Source: CAVVUF01 sp963751425 (GTDB lineage: Bacteria > Chloroflexota > Anaerolineae > Anaerolineales > UBA4823). Taken from it: DNA of 64,000 nt. Where the stretch lies: assembly GCA_963751425.1 (NCBI GenBank), contig CAVVUF010000001.1, positions 1,984,001 to 2,048,000 of the forward strand. The letters run 5' to 3'. A program made the position numbers and the translations under genes. Positions within the stretch are counted from its first letter, which is position 1. Each line of letters starts with the position of its first letter. Shown in pieces: positions 36,258-46,081 of the stretch. The notes under the pieces are model-generated. The model was not told the origin of the DNA and did not search any database. It worked only from the letters and a program-made list of their open reading frames with translations.

Positions 36258-38988
36258 TTAGCTTCTCTCATCCAGGTAACTCAGGAGCGCTGAAAGCAAT
36301 GCCCCGCCGGCAACATTGCGTTCCCATCCAAAGGGCTGCGCCCCCAACCCTCCCTGGAGCCGCAAGCTGCATCCCAGCAAAAAGCCGCTCCCGATGACCG
36401 CCTCAAACAGATAATCGCTGACATGAAATTCACGCACATCCAGCCTGCGTAAGATCGGGGTAATTTCACTTCCCTTTGGCAAAGCCTGCTGTAAACGTAA
36501 GGGATCGAAAGCCACATCGCTTGCCAGGCCGAAAAACTGCAGGTCTGTAAAGCCCCGCTGTGGGAATCTTCGCATCTCTCCACAAGGGGTGGGAAGGGAA
36601 AAGCTTGACCGCCTCACGCCAGAAAGGGCAGCGCCGGATAGGCAAGGGAGCATCTCCCTGCTGGAGCAGCAGGAGGTGCCCGCCATTGCGAACATACTTC
36701 GCTAACTTCGCATCCCAGGTCGTGGTCAGGATCATCCGAAATGATGCCAGCGGATCCCCTGGGCGAATCCGATGCGCTGTAGTCTTCGCCACCGGCTTGA
36801 GCCAGTCTCCACAGGTATCCAGGCTTCCGCTCGGGTCCAGGATGCCCAGGCCCGGTGGCGGCTCAGGCAGGGGCGGATAAACCCAAATGGGCCATTGGTT
36901 TTCTACCTTCAATCTACTGCTCTTAAGGAAGACTCTCAGGCTGAGCTCTTTGGGTTGGAGTACAACAGGCAATTTGCAATCAATCACGACTGCCTGGCGC
37001 GGATTCCCCGGTTGACCATCTGGTACCAGGTCTGTGCCCGAGGCAAGCTGGTTCCCGGTCTCATCCATGAGCGTCCAGGATATATCTGCTCCGGTGGGCC
37101 ACTCTGAGCCGGTCAAGCTGAGGATCACTGCCCAGTGCCCTTGATCTCCCGACCAATGGTTATAGATATCCACGCGGTCCGGGCGGTCGCCACCACACTG
37201 CCAGCGGCGCCGCCTGCTCCCATCCAGGCTGAGGACCGCCTCACCATTGATCGGTATGTACTGATCCGCGGACCACTTCGAGCGTGTAAAATCATCCCAA
37301 AGACCCGATGTTGAAATCGGCGTATCGCGCAAGCCGGTGACCACGTAACCACCGATCCCTTTCCGGCGCCGAATCAATTCCAAAGTATATTTTCGGATCA
37401 CCAACGATTGTGCATAGGAAATCCTGACCAGTTCTTGCGTTGAAAACCCCAACCGAGCTTCCCTCAAGCGCTGCTCAGCTTCCAGCATCGCTTTCGATTC
37501 GGGCCGCCAACGGGTGACCGGGTTATCTTCCGTCAGCCACCAGGGACGCTGGCCTCCGTTCGCCTGATTAATTTCACTAAGGTCGCGGAAAGTATCTGAG
37601 TCGCAAAACTCGCCAAATATCCAGGGTCTGGGCGGCTGCCAATCCCTGCGCCAGTTATCGAGCAGCGGCTCAAAATAGTGCAGGTCATAATAAGGGTGAT
37701 AATCCGTGAAATCAGCGTAGTCAAAATCCAGCCCCCCATACGACTCACCCGAGCCGCTGTTATCACACAGCAGCACATTGGAGACTCGCCCGCGCACCGC
37801 CTGGTTCAACACACCCAATAAATCCCCATCCACCGCCTGGCTGAGCTCACATCCCAGGCTGTACACCACCAACGAGGGGTGGTGGTGTACCCTTTGGGTG
37901 ATCTCAGCATATTCCGTCGGAGCAAGCTGACGCAGATCATCGGTTACCTGGGGCAGCCACATCGGATATTCCAGCCAAAGGAGCATACCCTCTTCGTCTG
38001 CCGCTTCAAAATAAGCCGGGTTTGGAACCAACAAACACAGCTTGATCAGGTTGAAGCCCAGTCCGCGCACCCTGCGCATCTCTGCCCGCGCTTGTTCGGC
38101 TGAATAAGCCGGGGCGATCTGGTCCGGTTCCCATCCCCAAGACAAGATGCCGCGCAGCATCACAGGTTCTCCGTTCAGTAAGAGCTGGTCGCCCTCTGCC
38201 CTAAGGCTTCTAAAACCAGTCCTCTTCGATGTACGCGCCACCAGCTTCCCATCTTCAAAGAGGCTAACCCTGACATGATATAAAGCTGGCTGGTTTTGAC
38301 TCCAAACTTTCACTTCAGAGATGGGGATTGAAGCACCGAGAGAGCCATCTGCCGTCGCCGCCAGTCTCTGGCTGTTTACTACCTTATCACCATCCAGGAT
38401 CTCAACGGACCAGATGTACCCATCTGTGAATGCCCGGGCTGGAGCTGTCTCAATTTTCACTGCCTTGCAGCGCACCTCAAGCAGTTGGGCCGCCAGGTCG
38501 GCATTGATCCACAGGTCTGTCAAACCATAGCTTAGGGCGGTGATCTGCACAGGCTGCCAGATGCCGCCAAAAGTCGTTGACACATCAGGAATAAAGCCTG
38601 CCAGGCTGCTGCGCATCGGGTAGAGCTCACCCGGCTTATAGACAACCAGCTCGAGGGTGTTCTCCTCACCCACGCGGGCAAACTGGGTCAAGTCAACCGT
38701 AAAGGGAATCCATAACCCTTGGTGGCTGCCCACCTCCACTCCATTCAAGGAGAGAGTGCAGGCAAAGCTGACGGCTCCAAATTCAGCCAGGATCGTTTTT
38801 CCTATCCAGTGGGAAGGGATGCGAAATTCCCGCTTATATTTTGCGGGACCGTCGATAAACTTGGAAAATCCCTGGGCTTCCCAGCAGCCAGGTACCTGGA
38901 TCTCTTGCCAGGACAAGGAGTCACCAAGCGAAAACCGCCAGGTTCCGTCCAAGGATATTTTTTCGGCAAGTTCATTCTTGAGCAGCAT
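36258..38988 (-). CDS. Glycoside hydrolase family 2-like enzyme (one frameshift near C-terminus)
   Basis: About 910 residues. Removing one G (complement of the CCCC at 36553-36556) joins IPTAGFTDLQ to FFGLASDVAFDPLRLQQALP and carries the gene to a stop at 36258, just before the regulator. The N-terminal jelly-roll (ISLDGTWRF, VPGCWEAQG), Ig-like domain and TIM barrel (PVMLRGILSWGWE) follow GH2 order. VVYSLGCELSQAVDGD holds the acid/base Glu, but the residue before it is Cys instead of the usual Asn. PWIFGEFCDSDTF holds the nucleophile Glu. The substrate is a beta-linked sugar, unknown. There is no signal peptide. Confidence 0.85.
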
Positions 38989-39039
38989 AAAATGCTTTCA
39001 AAGAACAAGATCAGATTGGCAGCGCAGGAGGATATGGCA

Positions 39040-39056
39040 AACTTTATAATAAAGTT
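39040..39056. promoter_or_regulatory. Perfect 17-base inverted repeat upstream of the GH2 gene
   Basis: AACTTTAT-A-ATAAAGTT is perfectly symmetric (8-1-8) and lies 52 bases before the GH2 start at 38988. It may be an operator. It shows no GntR consensus, and the protein bound is unknown. Confidence 0.35.
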
Positions 39057-39072
39057 ATCCATAATATATATA

Positions 39073-39089
39073 CCATGTACAAACAAGTA
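39073..39089 (-). promoter_or_regulatory. Candidate operator of the GntR/LacI-type regulator
   Basis: Read on the minus strand, 39089 to 39073 gives TACTTGTTTGTACATGG. It resembles the AraR box (core TTGT-NN-GTACAA). It lies about 85 bases upstream of the GH2 start, at the head of the minus-strand run that includes the regulator. The match covers one box only, so it is tentative. Confidence 0.35.
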
Positions 39090-39134
39090 TGTCAAGTTTG
39101 TCTTTAGGCAATAGACAAGGTTGTACTTAATGTA

Positions 39135-42100
39135 TTAAAAATAAACGTCCAGGCGTTTTACTTGCCCCGTGCGTACCATTGCCGCGTAAGGAGAGGAGAG
39201 AAGATTACCAGCAATATCGATGCGCTGGCCTGCCTCAGTCGTCAAACTCATCCGCTGTGCAAGGACAGAATCCCCGAAAATATCTCGCCGCTGCAGATTG
39301 TGATAGGTGACCATGCAGTGCCCCAGGAAACAGAAGGACAGCTCGCCTTTCAAGGGAAACAACCAACCAGGTAAGGCAGGTCGCAAATACAGGCACAATT
39401 CACCATTCTGCATAAAGAACGGCTTTTCACCTATCATCATCAAGCTCCAAATGCTCAAGAACTCAGCGGTCGAACCGCTCAACCGTGCGACGAAGCCAGC
39501 CCCATGCAGGGTCTCATCTGGAAATGCACTGCTTACCAGGAAGGATGAGTTTTCTAAAGTACTCCGACCATAAATTTGAGGATCGAGGAATGGAACCATT
39601 GTATTTTGCATATCTTCAAAGAATTCATCGTATAAACCGGCCTTGAGCACTTCGAACAGGTATTTATACTCCATGTGCAGCCAGATTGACTTATTCTCCA
39701 GCCAGCCTGGAGGAAAAGCCCGCGCCCGGCCAATATCGAAAGGCAGGCTTTCAAGAGAGGCATTCACCTTATACATCTTCAGCTTCCGGTCGTAAAGGGA
39801 GCTGGTCTTAACCAGCCGATATAACCGGCGGGCATCTTCAATACCAGGCAGAATTTTATAGGCGCGCACCGGCCCTTCCAGGAAGGGAGGCAGCACCTGA
39901 GGGGTGAAGTGCTTTGGCCGTATATACGGATAGCCTTGCGGATTAGTCTCTGCCAGCACATCATAATCATCCACATGAGCCATGAAGTAAGTTGGCGGAA
40001 AACCACCGTTCAATTCCAGGGCCCGGGCAATCCCGACGGAAACCTTATTCTGGAATGCTTCCAGGAAACGGCTGAGGTCAGACATGGACACAAGCTTTTC
40101 AACCCCTTCGAATCCCAGGCGGGTGCGCTGGCGATAGGTTTCACGCGCCGTGGAAACAGAATCCCAATAGTCATAATCCCGCTCTGAGCTTGTGGAAGCG
40201 TCATAAACTTCCAGGTGGGTTGCAATCGAATGGAGCAAATCAACAGCTTCTACCGGCAGCCTCAGGATGGCATCTCGATTCAACCGGATAACTTCTTGCA
40301 GAAAATTCAGCCAGCGCTGGAGTTCAAAGGTTTCAGCCATGCCAGAGCCGAACAGCGCTGGCAGCCCATTCAGTGCATCATACCATCCTGGGCGACCAGC
40401 CTCCATCTCGATGCCCATCCCCCAGGGATCAAGCGTGGCAAATTTGATCAACGCGGTCAGCACCAGCTTGGCAAACAAGGTTGTCCGATAAATATCGCCA
40501 TGCCCGTACTCTTTCCGGGTCCAGTTAGGCTGCTCCGCTCGTGAGGCAATCAGGGCTTCTTTTTCCCTATCCTCCAGCAAGCTGCCGATCTGGCGGGGTA
40601 CGCCTCTGGCGAGAACGTATTTCGTCGCCCGCGGTTGAACGACGGCCGGGCTGTCGAAGAAGGGCAGGTCGGCCCGCCCAAACAGGAGCTCTGCCTGGCG
40701 GTCGGGGTACACTGCCAGGAAACTTTCGATCAAATCCAGGTTATATTCCCAATGATCGATCCAATAACCTTCGAAAAACACTGCTTCGAGGTGCTGCTCT
40801 GCGGCACCCAACACCGCCGATAGGAATTCTTCCCTGGATACACTCAATTCGAGCGCATGATCATCAATAAACTTCAATAATTTTCCCGGAGTAAAGGGCT
40901 TTTGTAGATAGGTCTTCAGCTTTTCAGGCTGGCGGGTCAAGGCGAGCACAGCAGGCTGGTGCTCAAGTGCCAGTGTAAAGGTGCTGCCTCTCACCGTACG
41001 CGGGTTGTAACCATCGGTCTGGATCAAGCTCATAAAGGTGAAGATATTAAAATCACCCACCTCAGGATTAAACAACACATCATTGCGCCGGTTTTGATTG
41101 ACATCCCGGTAGCTGCCCTCTCCTTGAGAAAGAGGCTCAGGGGCAATCAAGAACGCGTTGTAGTCGCGTTCAATATCTCCATGTTTGCGGGAGTAGATGT
41201 GGTAAATAGGAGATTTTTTTGGATCACCAAATAAAACAGGCCATCCGCCGCGTAAAACATTGTCCAGGAATGTCTGGCGGCAGTAAGCATCGAAAATGGG
41301 CGAGGCGGTGTGGGTATCGATAACGCTGGTGAGATCACTCGCCAGGCTGACAGCCTCCTGGCGTTTGGTGATGAAATAAGAGGCTTGTGTGAGGCGGAGG
41401 AGGTCGGGCTGGAGGATTTCGAGCCCGCTAGTGTGACCGTATAAGCTGTAAATGGTCATCCCCTCCCCCACAGCCAGCGTGGACTGGTGTGCGAACAACC
41501 CACACGGCGTGCGTCCGCAGGTAATCTGCTCTTTTTCTAGCAAGGCAGTCAGGGGTTCCTGGTTAAAAGGATCGGGGGATGAGAAGGTCGTCTCGGCACC
41601 AAAGACGACAGCCGGATCCACCAAGACGGGTAAGGATTGACTTTTCCCGCCTTGTTCTACAAAACCCAAGGCAAAATGCCCCGCTTGATAAGTTTCGACC
41701 TCCACCCGATCCACAATTGAAGCCCGCACCCTGTAAAAAGGAATCCGGGCTTCTAAATTGAAAACTTCCATCCAGGCTTCTACGGTTCGTCCCAGCTCTT
41801 TCAGTAAATAATTATTAACTCCATAGGGGATCAAGACCGGCAGTCCATCTAATATTTCGAGGCTGGCTGGATCTGATCCAATATTTTTTACAGTTACGAT
41901 GCGAGCCAGGCCAGCGAAATTTTCTCCTGGCAAAATAAAATAGGTTACCTGTGTTTGTAGGCCATACTTGAAGCTGGCCTCTTCTAATTTTAGCTCGTTG
42001 GCACCCATAACCAAATTCTGCAAATCAGCCTCCCCCCTGTAGCGCGGAGAGAACGGTTCATAAGGCCTCCATGGAGAATCTCCGCGCTTCAACTTGAGAA

Positions 42101-42344
42101 AGGTGCGGAAACCTGTAAAAGGTGTCGTCTGGTAAGCTTTGTTCGCCGGTTGGAACTCCATGATGGGGAAGTCTTTGCTTTCGACCCCAAAGCTTGCGAT
42201 CGCCTGCCCGCGATTGACATAGAATACCCACAATGGGATGCCCAGCGGACCAGCAATCCCTGGAAGAAAGCTGGAGAACGGTCGCTGCTGCTGGTAGTTG
42301 GCGAGCACGAAACGGCCAGATTCATCGAGTTTTGAAGTATTCAT
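39135..42344 (-). CDS. Large cellobiose-phosphorylase-like protein, (alpha/alpha)6 type, substrate unknown
   Basis: 1,069 residues from the ATG at 42344, preceded by GGGGAGC; an earlier start at 42446 is less likely. The N-terminal half is a beta-supersandwich-like region (PLGIPLWVFYVNRGQAIASF). The C-terminal half is helical, with TDGYNPRTVRGSTFTLALEH, FFEGYWIDHWEYNLDLIESF, GMGIEMEAGRPGWYDALNGL and LHGAGFVARLSGSTAEFLSI. This resembles GH94-type phosphorylases in layout, but I cannot place it in a numbered family. No signal peptide or frameshift is seen. It is the last minus-strand gene before the divergent promoter region and belongs with the sugar locus by position and strand. Confidence 0.7.
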   Translation of the reverse strand: MNTSKLDESGRFVLANYQQQRPFSSFLPGIAGPLGIPLWVFYVNRGQAIASFGVESKDFPIMEFQPANKAYQTTPFTGFRTFLKLKRGDSPWRPYEPFSPRYRGEADLQNLVMGANELKLEEASFKYGLQTQVTYFILPGENFAGLARIVTVKNIGSDPASLEILDGLPVLIPYGVNNYLLKELGRTVEAWMEVFNLEARIPFYRVRASIVDRVEVETYQAGHFALGFVEQGGKSQSLPVLVDPAVVFGAETTFSSPDPFNQEPLTALLEKEQITCGRTPCGLFAHQSTLAVGEGMTIYSLYGHTSGLEILQPDLLRLTQASYFITKRQEAVSLASDLTSVIDTHTASPIFDAYCRQTFLDNVLRGGWPVLFGDPKKSPIYHIYSRKHGDIERDYNAFLIAPEPLSQGEGSYRDVNQNRRNDVLFNPEVGDFNIFTFMSLIQTDGYNPRTVRGSTFTLALEHQPAVLALTRQPEKLKTYLQKPFTPGKLLKFIDDHALELSVSREEFLSAVLGAAEQHLEAVFFEGYWIDHWEYNLDLIESFLAVYPDRQAELLFGRADLPFFDSPAVVQPRATKYVLARGVPRQIGSLLEDREKEALIASRAEQPNWTRKEYGHGDIYRTTLFAKLVLTALIKFATLDPWGMGIEMEAGRPGWYDALNGLPALFGSGMAETFELQRWLNFLQEVIRLNRDAILRLPVEAVDLLHSIATHLEVYDASTSSERDYDYWDSVSTARETYRQRTRLGFEGVEKLVSMSDLSRFLEAFQNKVSVGIARALELNGGFPPTYFMAHVDDYDVLAETNPQGYPYIRPKHFTPQVLPPFLEGPVRAYKILPGIEDARRLYRLVKTSSLYDRKLKMYKVNASLESLPFDIGRARAFPPGWLENKSIWLHMEYKYLFEVLKAGLYDEFFEDMQNTMVPFLDPQIYGRSTLENSSFLVSSAFPDETLHGAGFVARLSGSTAEFLSIWSLMMIGEKPFFMQNGELCLYLRPALPGWLFPLKGELSFCFLGHCMVTYHNLQRRDIFGDSVLAQRMSLTTEAGQRIDIAGNLLSSPYAAMVRTGQVKRLDVYF

Positions 42345-42384
42345 AGAAAGCTCCCCGTATAGGTATTCGGTTATGGATATGATA

Positions 42385-42396
42385 ATCGATATCGAT
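42385..42396. promoter_or_regulatory. 12-base perfect palindrome in divergent gap
   Basis: ATCGATATCGAT is self-complementary, and each half is also a direct repeat. It lies between the divergent genes at 42344 (minus) and 42467 (plus) and may bind a regulator. An AT-rich setting is consistent with a promoter. No partner is known. Confidence 0.3.
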
Positions 42397-42466
42397 AATT
42401 GTACTATGATAGAATTTCTCCAAGCCCAACAATCATCTCTCATCATCTAAGGAGGTTCCTAATCGT

Positions 42467-42976
42467 ATGGACGCGCTGCAAGCCATTCTGTCCCGCCGGA
42501 GCATCCGGCTGTATACGTCCGAGCCTGTAAAAGCCGAATTGATCGACGAGCTGCTGCACGCAGCCATGAGCGCTCCTTCGGCTGGCAACCAGCAGCCCTG
42601 GCAGTTTGTCATCATCACCGAGCGGCAAAAATTGGATGTTATCCCCACTTTCCATCCTTATGCAAATATGGTCAAGCTGGCCTCTGTCGCCATCCTGGTC
42701 TGTGGCGACTCTCGCCTGGATAAGAACAAAGGCTATTGGGTGCAAGACTGCTCAGCCGCCACGCAGAATCTCTTGCTGGCTGCCCATGCCCATGGCCTGG
42801 GAGCAGTTTGGGTGGGAGTTTATCCAAGAGAAGAACGTGTGCAAGAATTTCGCGAGCTCCTGGGAATCCCGGAAGAAGTGATTCCCTTCGCCCTGATTCC
42901 GCTCGGATATCCCGCGGAGGCCAAGCCCCCCTCCAATCGCTATGACCTTTCCCGGATCCACACCAATTCCTATTGA
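42467..42976 (+). CDS. Nitroreductase family protein
   Basis: 169 residues, FMN-dependent nitroreductase fold. DALQAILSRRSIRLYTSEPV at the N-terminus, MSAPSAGNQQPWQFVIITER for FMN contacts, and AAHAHGLGAVWVGVYPREER and PLGYPAEAKPPSNRYD at the end are all typical. These homodimers reduce quinones, nitro compounds or flavins with NAD(P)H; the short length places it with the small members. The start follows AAGGAGGT. It lies 36 bases before a DUF362 gene and may be co-transcribed with it. Confidence 0.9.
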   Translation: MDALQAILSRRSIRLYTSEPVKAELIDELLHAAMSAPSAGNQQPWQFVIITERQKLDVIPTFHPYANMVKLASVAILVCGDSRLDKNKGYWVQDCSAATQNLLLAAHAHGLGAVWVGVYPREERVQEFRELLGIPEEVIPFALIPLGYPAEAKPPSNRYDLSRIHTNSY

Positions 42977-43012
42977 TTCAAACTGCAAGAAATCGGTTCA
43001 CAGGCAATCACA

Positions 43013-44269
43013 ATGAAATCGACCAGCCCTCACCAACGCTGTACCCAGCATGCAGCCTCCTTCCGTGTCCGCGCGGTCCAATGTGATTACCGCTCTGATG
43101 ACGAGGCTGTCTACCAGGCTCTCAAAAACGCCGCTGCCCCTTTAACCTCAGCCTGGGAGAAAATCCGCCGCGCCAGGCGGATTGCTATCAAATTCAACCA
43201 GGATTTCATGCCCACCCGGGTGGTGACCTACCAGGGGCATCGCCAGCAGCTTGTCAGCGACCCGGTCATGCGTGCTACACTGCGCTTGCTGCGCGAGGAA
43301 ACCCAGGCAGAGCTTTTTGCCATCGATGTTGGCATCGAAAGCTTGCGGTTGGGGGATGAGCGTCTGGCAGGCGCCACGGCTTTGCCGGTGCTGCGCGAAT
43401 TTGAGGTACCCTTTATCGATGGGCACCTCGATCCGGTTGTGTGGGCCTCCGTTCCAGGGGGCGGGCAGCTTTTTCAAGCTTATCCCATCCCCCAATCCGT
43501 CGCGGAAGCCGATGCGGTTGTATCGGTTCAGAAGATGAAAAATCACCTTTTTGCGGGCGTGACGCTCTGCCTCAAGAACCTATTCGGTCTGCTGCCTCTC
43601 GAGCCGCTTGGGCGCCCGCGCACCTATTATCACCACCTGGTCCGCCTGCCTTATATGCTGGCAGATTTGGGGGTGCTCTTCAACCCCGCCCTCAACATCA
43701 TCGATGGGCTGGTCTGCCAGGCTGGTGAGGAGTGGGGCTCCGGCGACCAACCGCGCCTTTGCAACACCCTGGTTGCCGGTGACCAGGTCATCGCTACCGA
43801 TGCCTGCAGCACCCATCTGATGGGTCACGACCCTCAGGCTGACTGGCTGGTGCCCCCCTTTCACCGAGATCGCAATGCCCTGCTGGTGGCTGCAGAGCAG
43901 GGTTTCGGCACTGTCGACCTCAGCCAGATCGACTTTCAATCCGAATTGCAAGCTCCGGTTGGTGCCTTCTTCGCCAAGACCCTCGATCCCCAAGAGACGG
44001 TTGTGAGCTGGCGGCGCACCACCGCCGAACAAGCCCTCTTTTTCCGCGACCATCAGAAAGAAATGATCGAAAAGTATGCGGGACAATACATCCTGCTGCA
44101 GATGAACGAAGTGCGCTGGGCGGATCCGTCCGGCAAGATTGGCTGGAGTCGCCGGCAGCTAGCAGGCGAGCATCCCGAACAGGGTATGTGGCTGAAATAT
44201 GTTGACCCTCTCGAAGCTGAAGGCGAGCACTTCGAGGTTTATGAAAAGGCTCTAAAAAACTTTCGGTGA
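43013..44269 (+). CDS. DUF362 family protein
   Basis: 418 residues. RIAIKFNQDF, SVAEADAVVSVQKMKNHLFA, VTLCLKNLFGLLPLEPLGRP, NPALNIIDGLVCQAGEEWGS and VIATDACSTHLMGHDPQ match the DUF362 domain, whose role is unknown; several relatives carry a ferredoxin module, but none is seen here. The family is common beside oxidoreductases and sugar loci. Two GNAT/nitroreductase genes flank it on the same strand. The stop overlaps a GTG start of the next gene by 4 bases. Confidence 0.85.
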   Translation: MKSTSPHQRCTQHAASFRVRAVQCDYRSDDEAVYQALKNAAAPLTSAWEKIRRARRIAIKFNQDFMPTRVVTYQGHRQQLVSDPVMRATLRLLREETQAELFAIDVGIESLRLGDERLAGATALPVLREFEVPFIDGHLDPVVWASVPGGGQLFQAYPIPQSVAEADAVVSVQKMKNHLFAGVTLCLKNLFGLLPLEPLGRPRTYYHHLVRLPYMLADLGVLFNPALNIIDGLVCQAGEEWGSGDQPRLCNTLVAGDQVIATDACSTHLMGHDPQADWLVPPFHRDRNALLVAAEQGFGTVDLSQIDFQSELQAPVGAFFAKTLDPQETVVSWRRTTAEQALFFRDHQKEMIEKYAGQYILLQMNEVRWADPSGKIGWSRRQLAGEHPEQGMWLKYVDPLEAEGEHFEVYEKALKNFR

Positions 44270-44838
44270 CAAAAATGGAAGAATATAAAAACAGGATTGA
44301 CACAGATTACATCATCCGACTTGCTAGACAGGATGATGCACCGTTATTAGCTGCATTGGGGGCACAAACTTTCAGTGAAACTTTTGCCAGGGACAATACA
44401 CCCCAGGATTTAGCTGAATACCTGAGAAAAAACTTCTCACCAGAGATACAATCTGCAGAACTGGCTCAGCCAGGCAGCCTGTTTCTTATTTTAGAGATTG
44501 ATGGAGAGCCAGCTGGTTATGTGCGTTTACTGGATTATGCATCCGAAGCCTGCTTGACCGAATTGGATCAGTGGAACCACTTACACCCAATGGAATTGAT
44601 TCGTATTTACCTGCTTCAAGCGTGGACTGGTCACCATCTGGGAGATGTTCTGATGAAAGCTTGTATAGAACATGCACAGATGCGGGGTGTGGAAGTTTTA
44701 TGGTTGGGTGTGTGGGAACGCAACGAACGCGCGATTGCTTTTTACAACCGCTGGGGGTTCGAGTCGGTTGGCACGCACATTTTCCTGTTAGGCCAGGATC
44801 GTCAAACTGATTATATAATGGCGCGCCGGGTATCCTGA
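44266..44838 (+). CDS. GNAT family N-acetyltransferase
   Basis: 190 residues from the GTG at 44266, or 187 from the ATG at 44275. IRLARQDDAPLLAALGAQTF is the first helix-strand unit. IYLLQAWTGHHLGDVLMKAC lies where the acetyl-CoA-binding motif (Q/RxxGxG/A) is expected, and LWLGVWERNERAIAFYNRWG is the usual end, with GFESVGTH. It transfers an acetyl group to an unknown amine. The overlap with the DUF362 stop (GTGA) suggests coupled translation. It is AT-richer than its neighbours. Confidence 0.85.
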   Translation: MTKMEEYKNRIDTDYIIRLARQDDAPLLAALGAQTFSETFARDNTPQDLAEYLRKNFSPEIQSAELAQPGSLFLILEIDGEPAGYVRLLDYASEACLTELDQWNHLHPMELIRIYLLQAWTGHHLGDVLMKACIEHAQMRGVEVLWLGVWERNERAIAFYNRWGFESVGTHIFLLGQDRQTDYIMARRVS

Positions 44839-44857
44839 ACCAATTCATCTTATTTTC

Positions 44858-46051
44858 CTAATCTTCGAAAAACTCTTTATCCTCCTCAGCAAGGTATTTT
44901 CGGGCTGCTTTCACGTTGAAATCGACGCCTAACCCGGGCTTATCCCAAACCTGAATATAGCCTTCTTTCACGATGGGGTCGGGCAAGCCTTCGATAATCT
45001 CATACCACCAGGCTGGCTTCCCCACCGGGTACTCGAAGGCAATATAGTTTTGAGGCAGGGTCGCGCACACCTGTACCAGGGCTGCCAGGCCAATCAAGCC
45101 ATCAAAGATGCCGTGCGGTGCAATCAGGATGCCGTGCAGGTCAGCATATTCTGCCACCCATTTCAGCTCTGCCAGCCCACCGACATCCGCCGGGTCAGGA
45201 CCGATAATATTGACGGCATGGCCTTCGATCAGCTCCTTGAAGTTCTGGCGCAGGTAGACCTGCTCACCGGTATGGATGGGCGTGGAGGTGCTGCGCGTCA
45301 CTTCCCGGTAGACATCCGCCAGTGTATACGGCATATAATCGCCGGTGATCATATCCTCCAGCCACATCACGTTCAGCGGCTCGACCGCCTTGGCTAAGCG
45401 GATGGCATCCGGCACCATCCAGCCCGGGCCGCAGTCCAGCGCCAGGCCCACCTCATCTCCCAGGACGGCTTTCATGGCTTCGATACAGGCGATCACATGC
45501 TTCAAGCCGCGCTCCGTCAAAGGCCCGCGGTTGGGGTGCAGGCCGGGTTTCTGCAGCTCTCCATAGAAGAAACCGGGCACGTTGCCCGGCATGGCGCTGT
45601 GAAAGCCGATGCTTTGCTTGATGATCTTAAAGCCTTCTTTCGATGCCCTGGCTTTAGCAGTATCTTCCGCATAATCCTCCGGGTTGACCAGCGTCTTTTG
45701 GAACCGTACGCCCCCGTTATACACCAGCACCTGGTCGCGCACCTTCCCTCCCAAGAGCTTATAAACCGGCAAGCCTGCCGCCTTGCCAGCGATATCCCAC
45801 AAGGCCATCTCAATCGCGCTGACCGCGCTGCCCCAGGGCTTATAGCCCCCCAGCCTGCGGATGCGCAGCATCACCCTCTCGACATCGGTGGGGTCTTCTC
45901 CAAGGATATAAGGCTTGTAGAATAGAACATGCGACTTGAGATACGCTTTGGGGTTCTCTGCCTCTCCATATCCGTAAAGTCCTTCATCCGTCTCTACCCG
46001 CACCACCGGATTCTGGCCAATGATGGCACATTTTAAATCTGTGATTTTCAT
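44858..46051 (-). CDS. Enolase-superfamily (mandelate racemase/muconate lactonizing) sugar-acid dehydratase
   Basis: 397 residues. MKITDLKCAIIG and VRVETDEGLYGYGEAENPKA form the capping domain. The barrel shows the metal-binding order: ALDCGPGWMVPDAI, NVMWLEDMITGDYMPYTLAD, then IHTGEQVYLRQNFKELIEGH with the His-Thr-Gly-Glu typical of D-galactonate or D-mannonate dehydratase relatives. PHGIFDGLIGLAALVQ follows. It abstracts the proton next to the carboxylate and eliminates water, giving a 2-keto-3-deoxy acid. It ends the minus-strand sugar-acid operon, 30 bases after the UxuA-like gene. Confidence 0.9.
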   Translation of the reverse strand: MKITDLKCAIIGQNPVVRVETDEGLYGYGEAENPKAYLKSHVLFYKPYILGEDPTDVERVMLRIRRLGGYKPWGSAVSAIEMALWDIAGKAAGLPVYKLLGGKVRDQVLVYNGGVRFQKTLVNPEDYAEDTAKARASKEGFKIIKQSIGFHSAMPGNVPGFFYGELQKPGLHPNRGPLTERGLKHVIACIEAMKAVLGDEVGLALDCGPGWMVPDAIRLAKAVEPLNVMWLEDMITGDYMPYTLADVYREVTRSTSTPIHTGEQVYLRQNFKELIEGHAVNIIGPDPADVGGLAELKWVAEYADLHGILIAPHGIFDGLIGLAALVQVCATLPQNYIAFEYPVGKPAWWYEIIEGLPDPIVKEGYIQVWDKPGLGVDFNVKAARKYLAEEDKEFFED

Positions 46052-46081
46052 TCTCTTTCCTCTTTTCTAGCAAGTTTCTTC

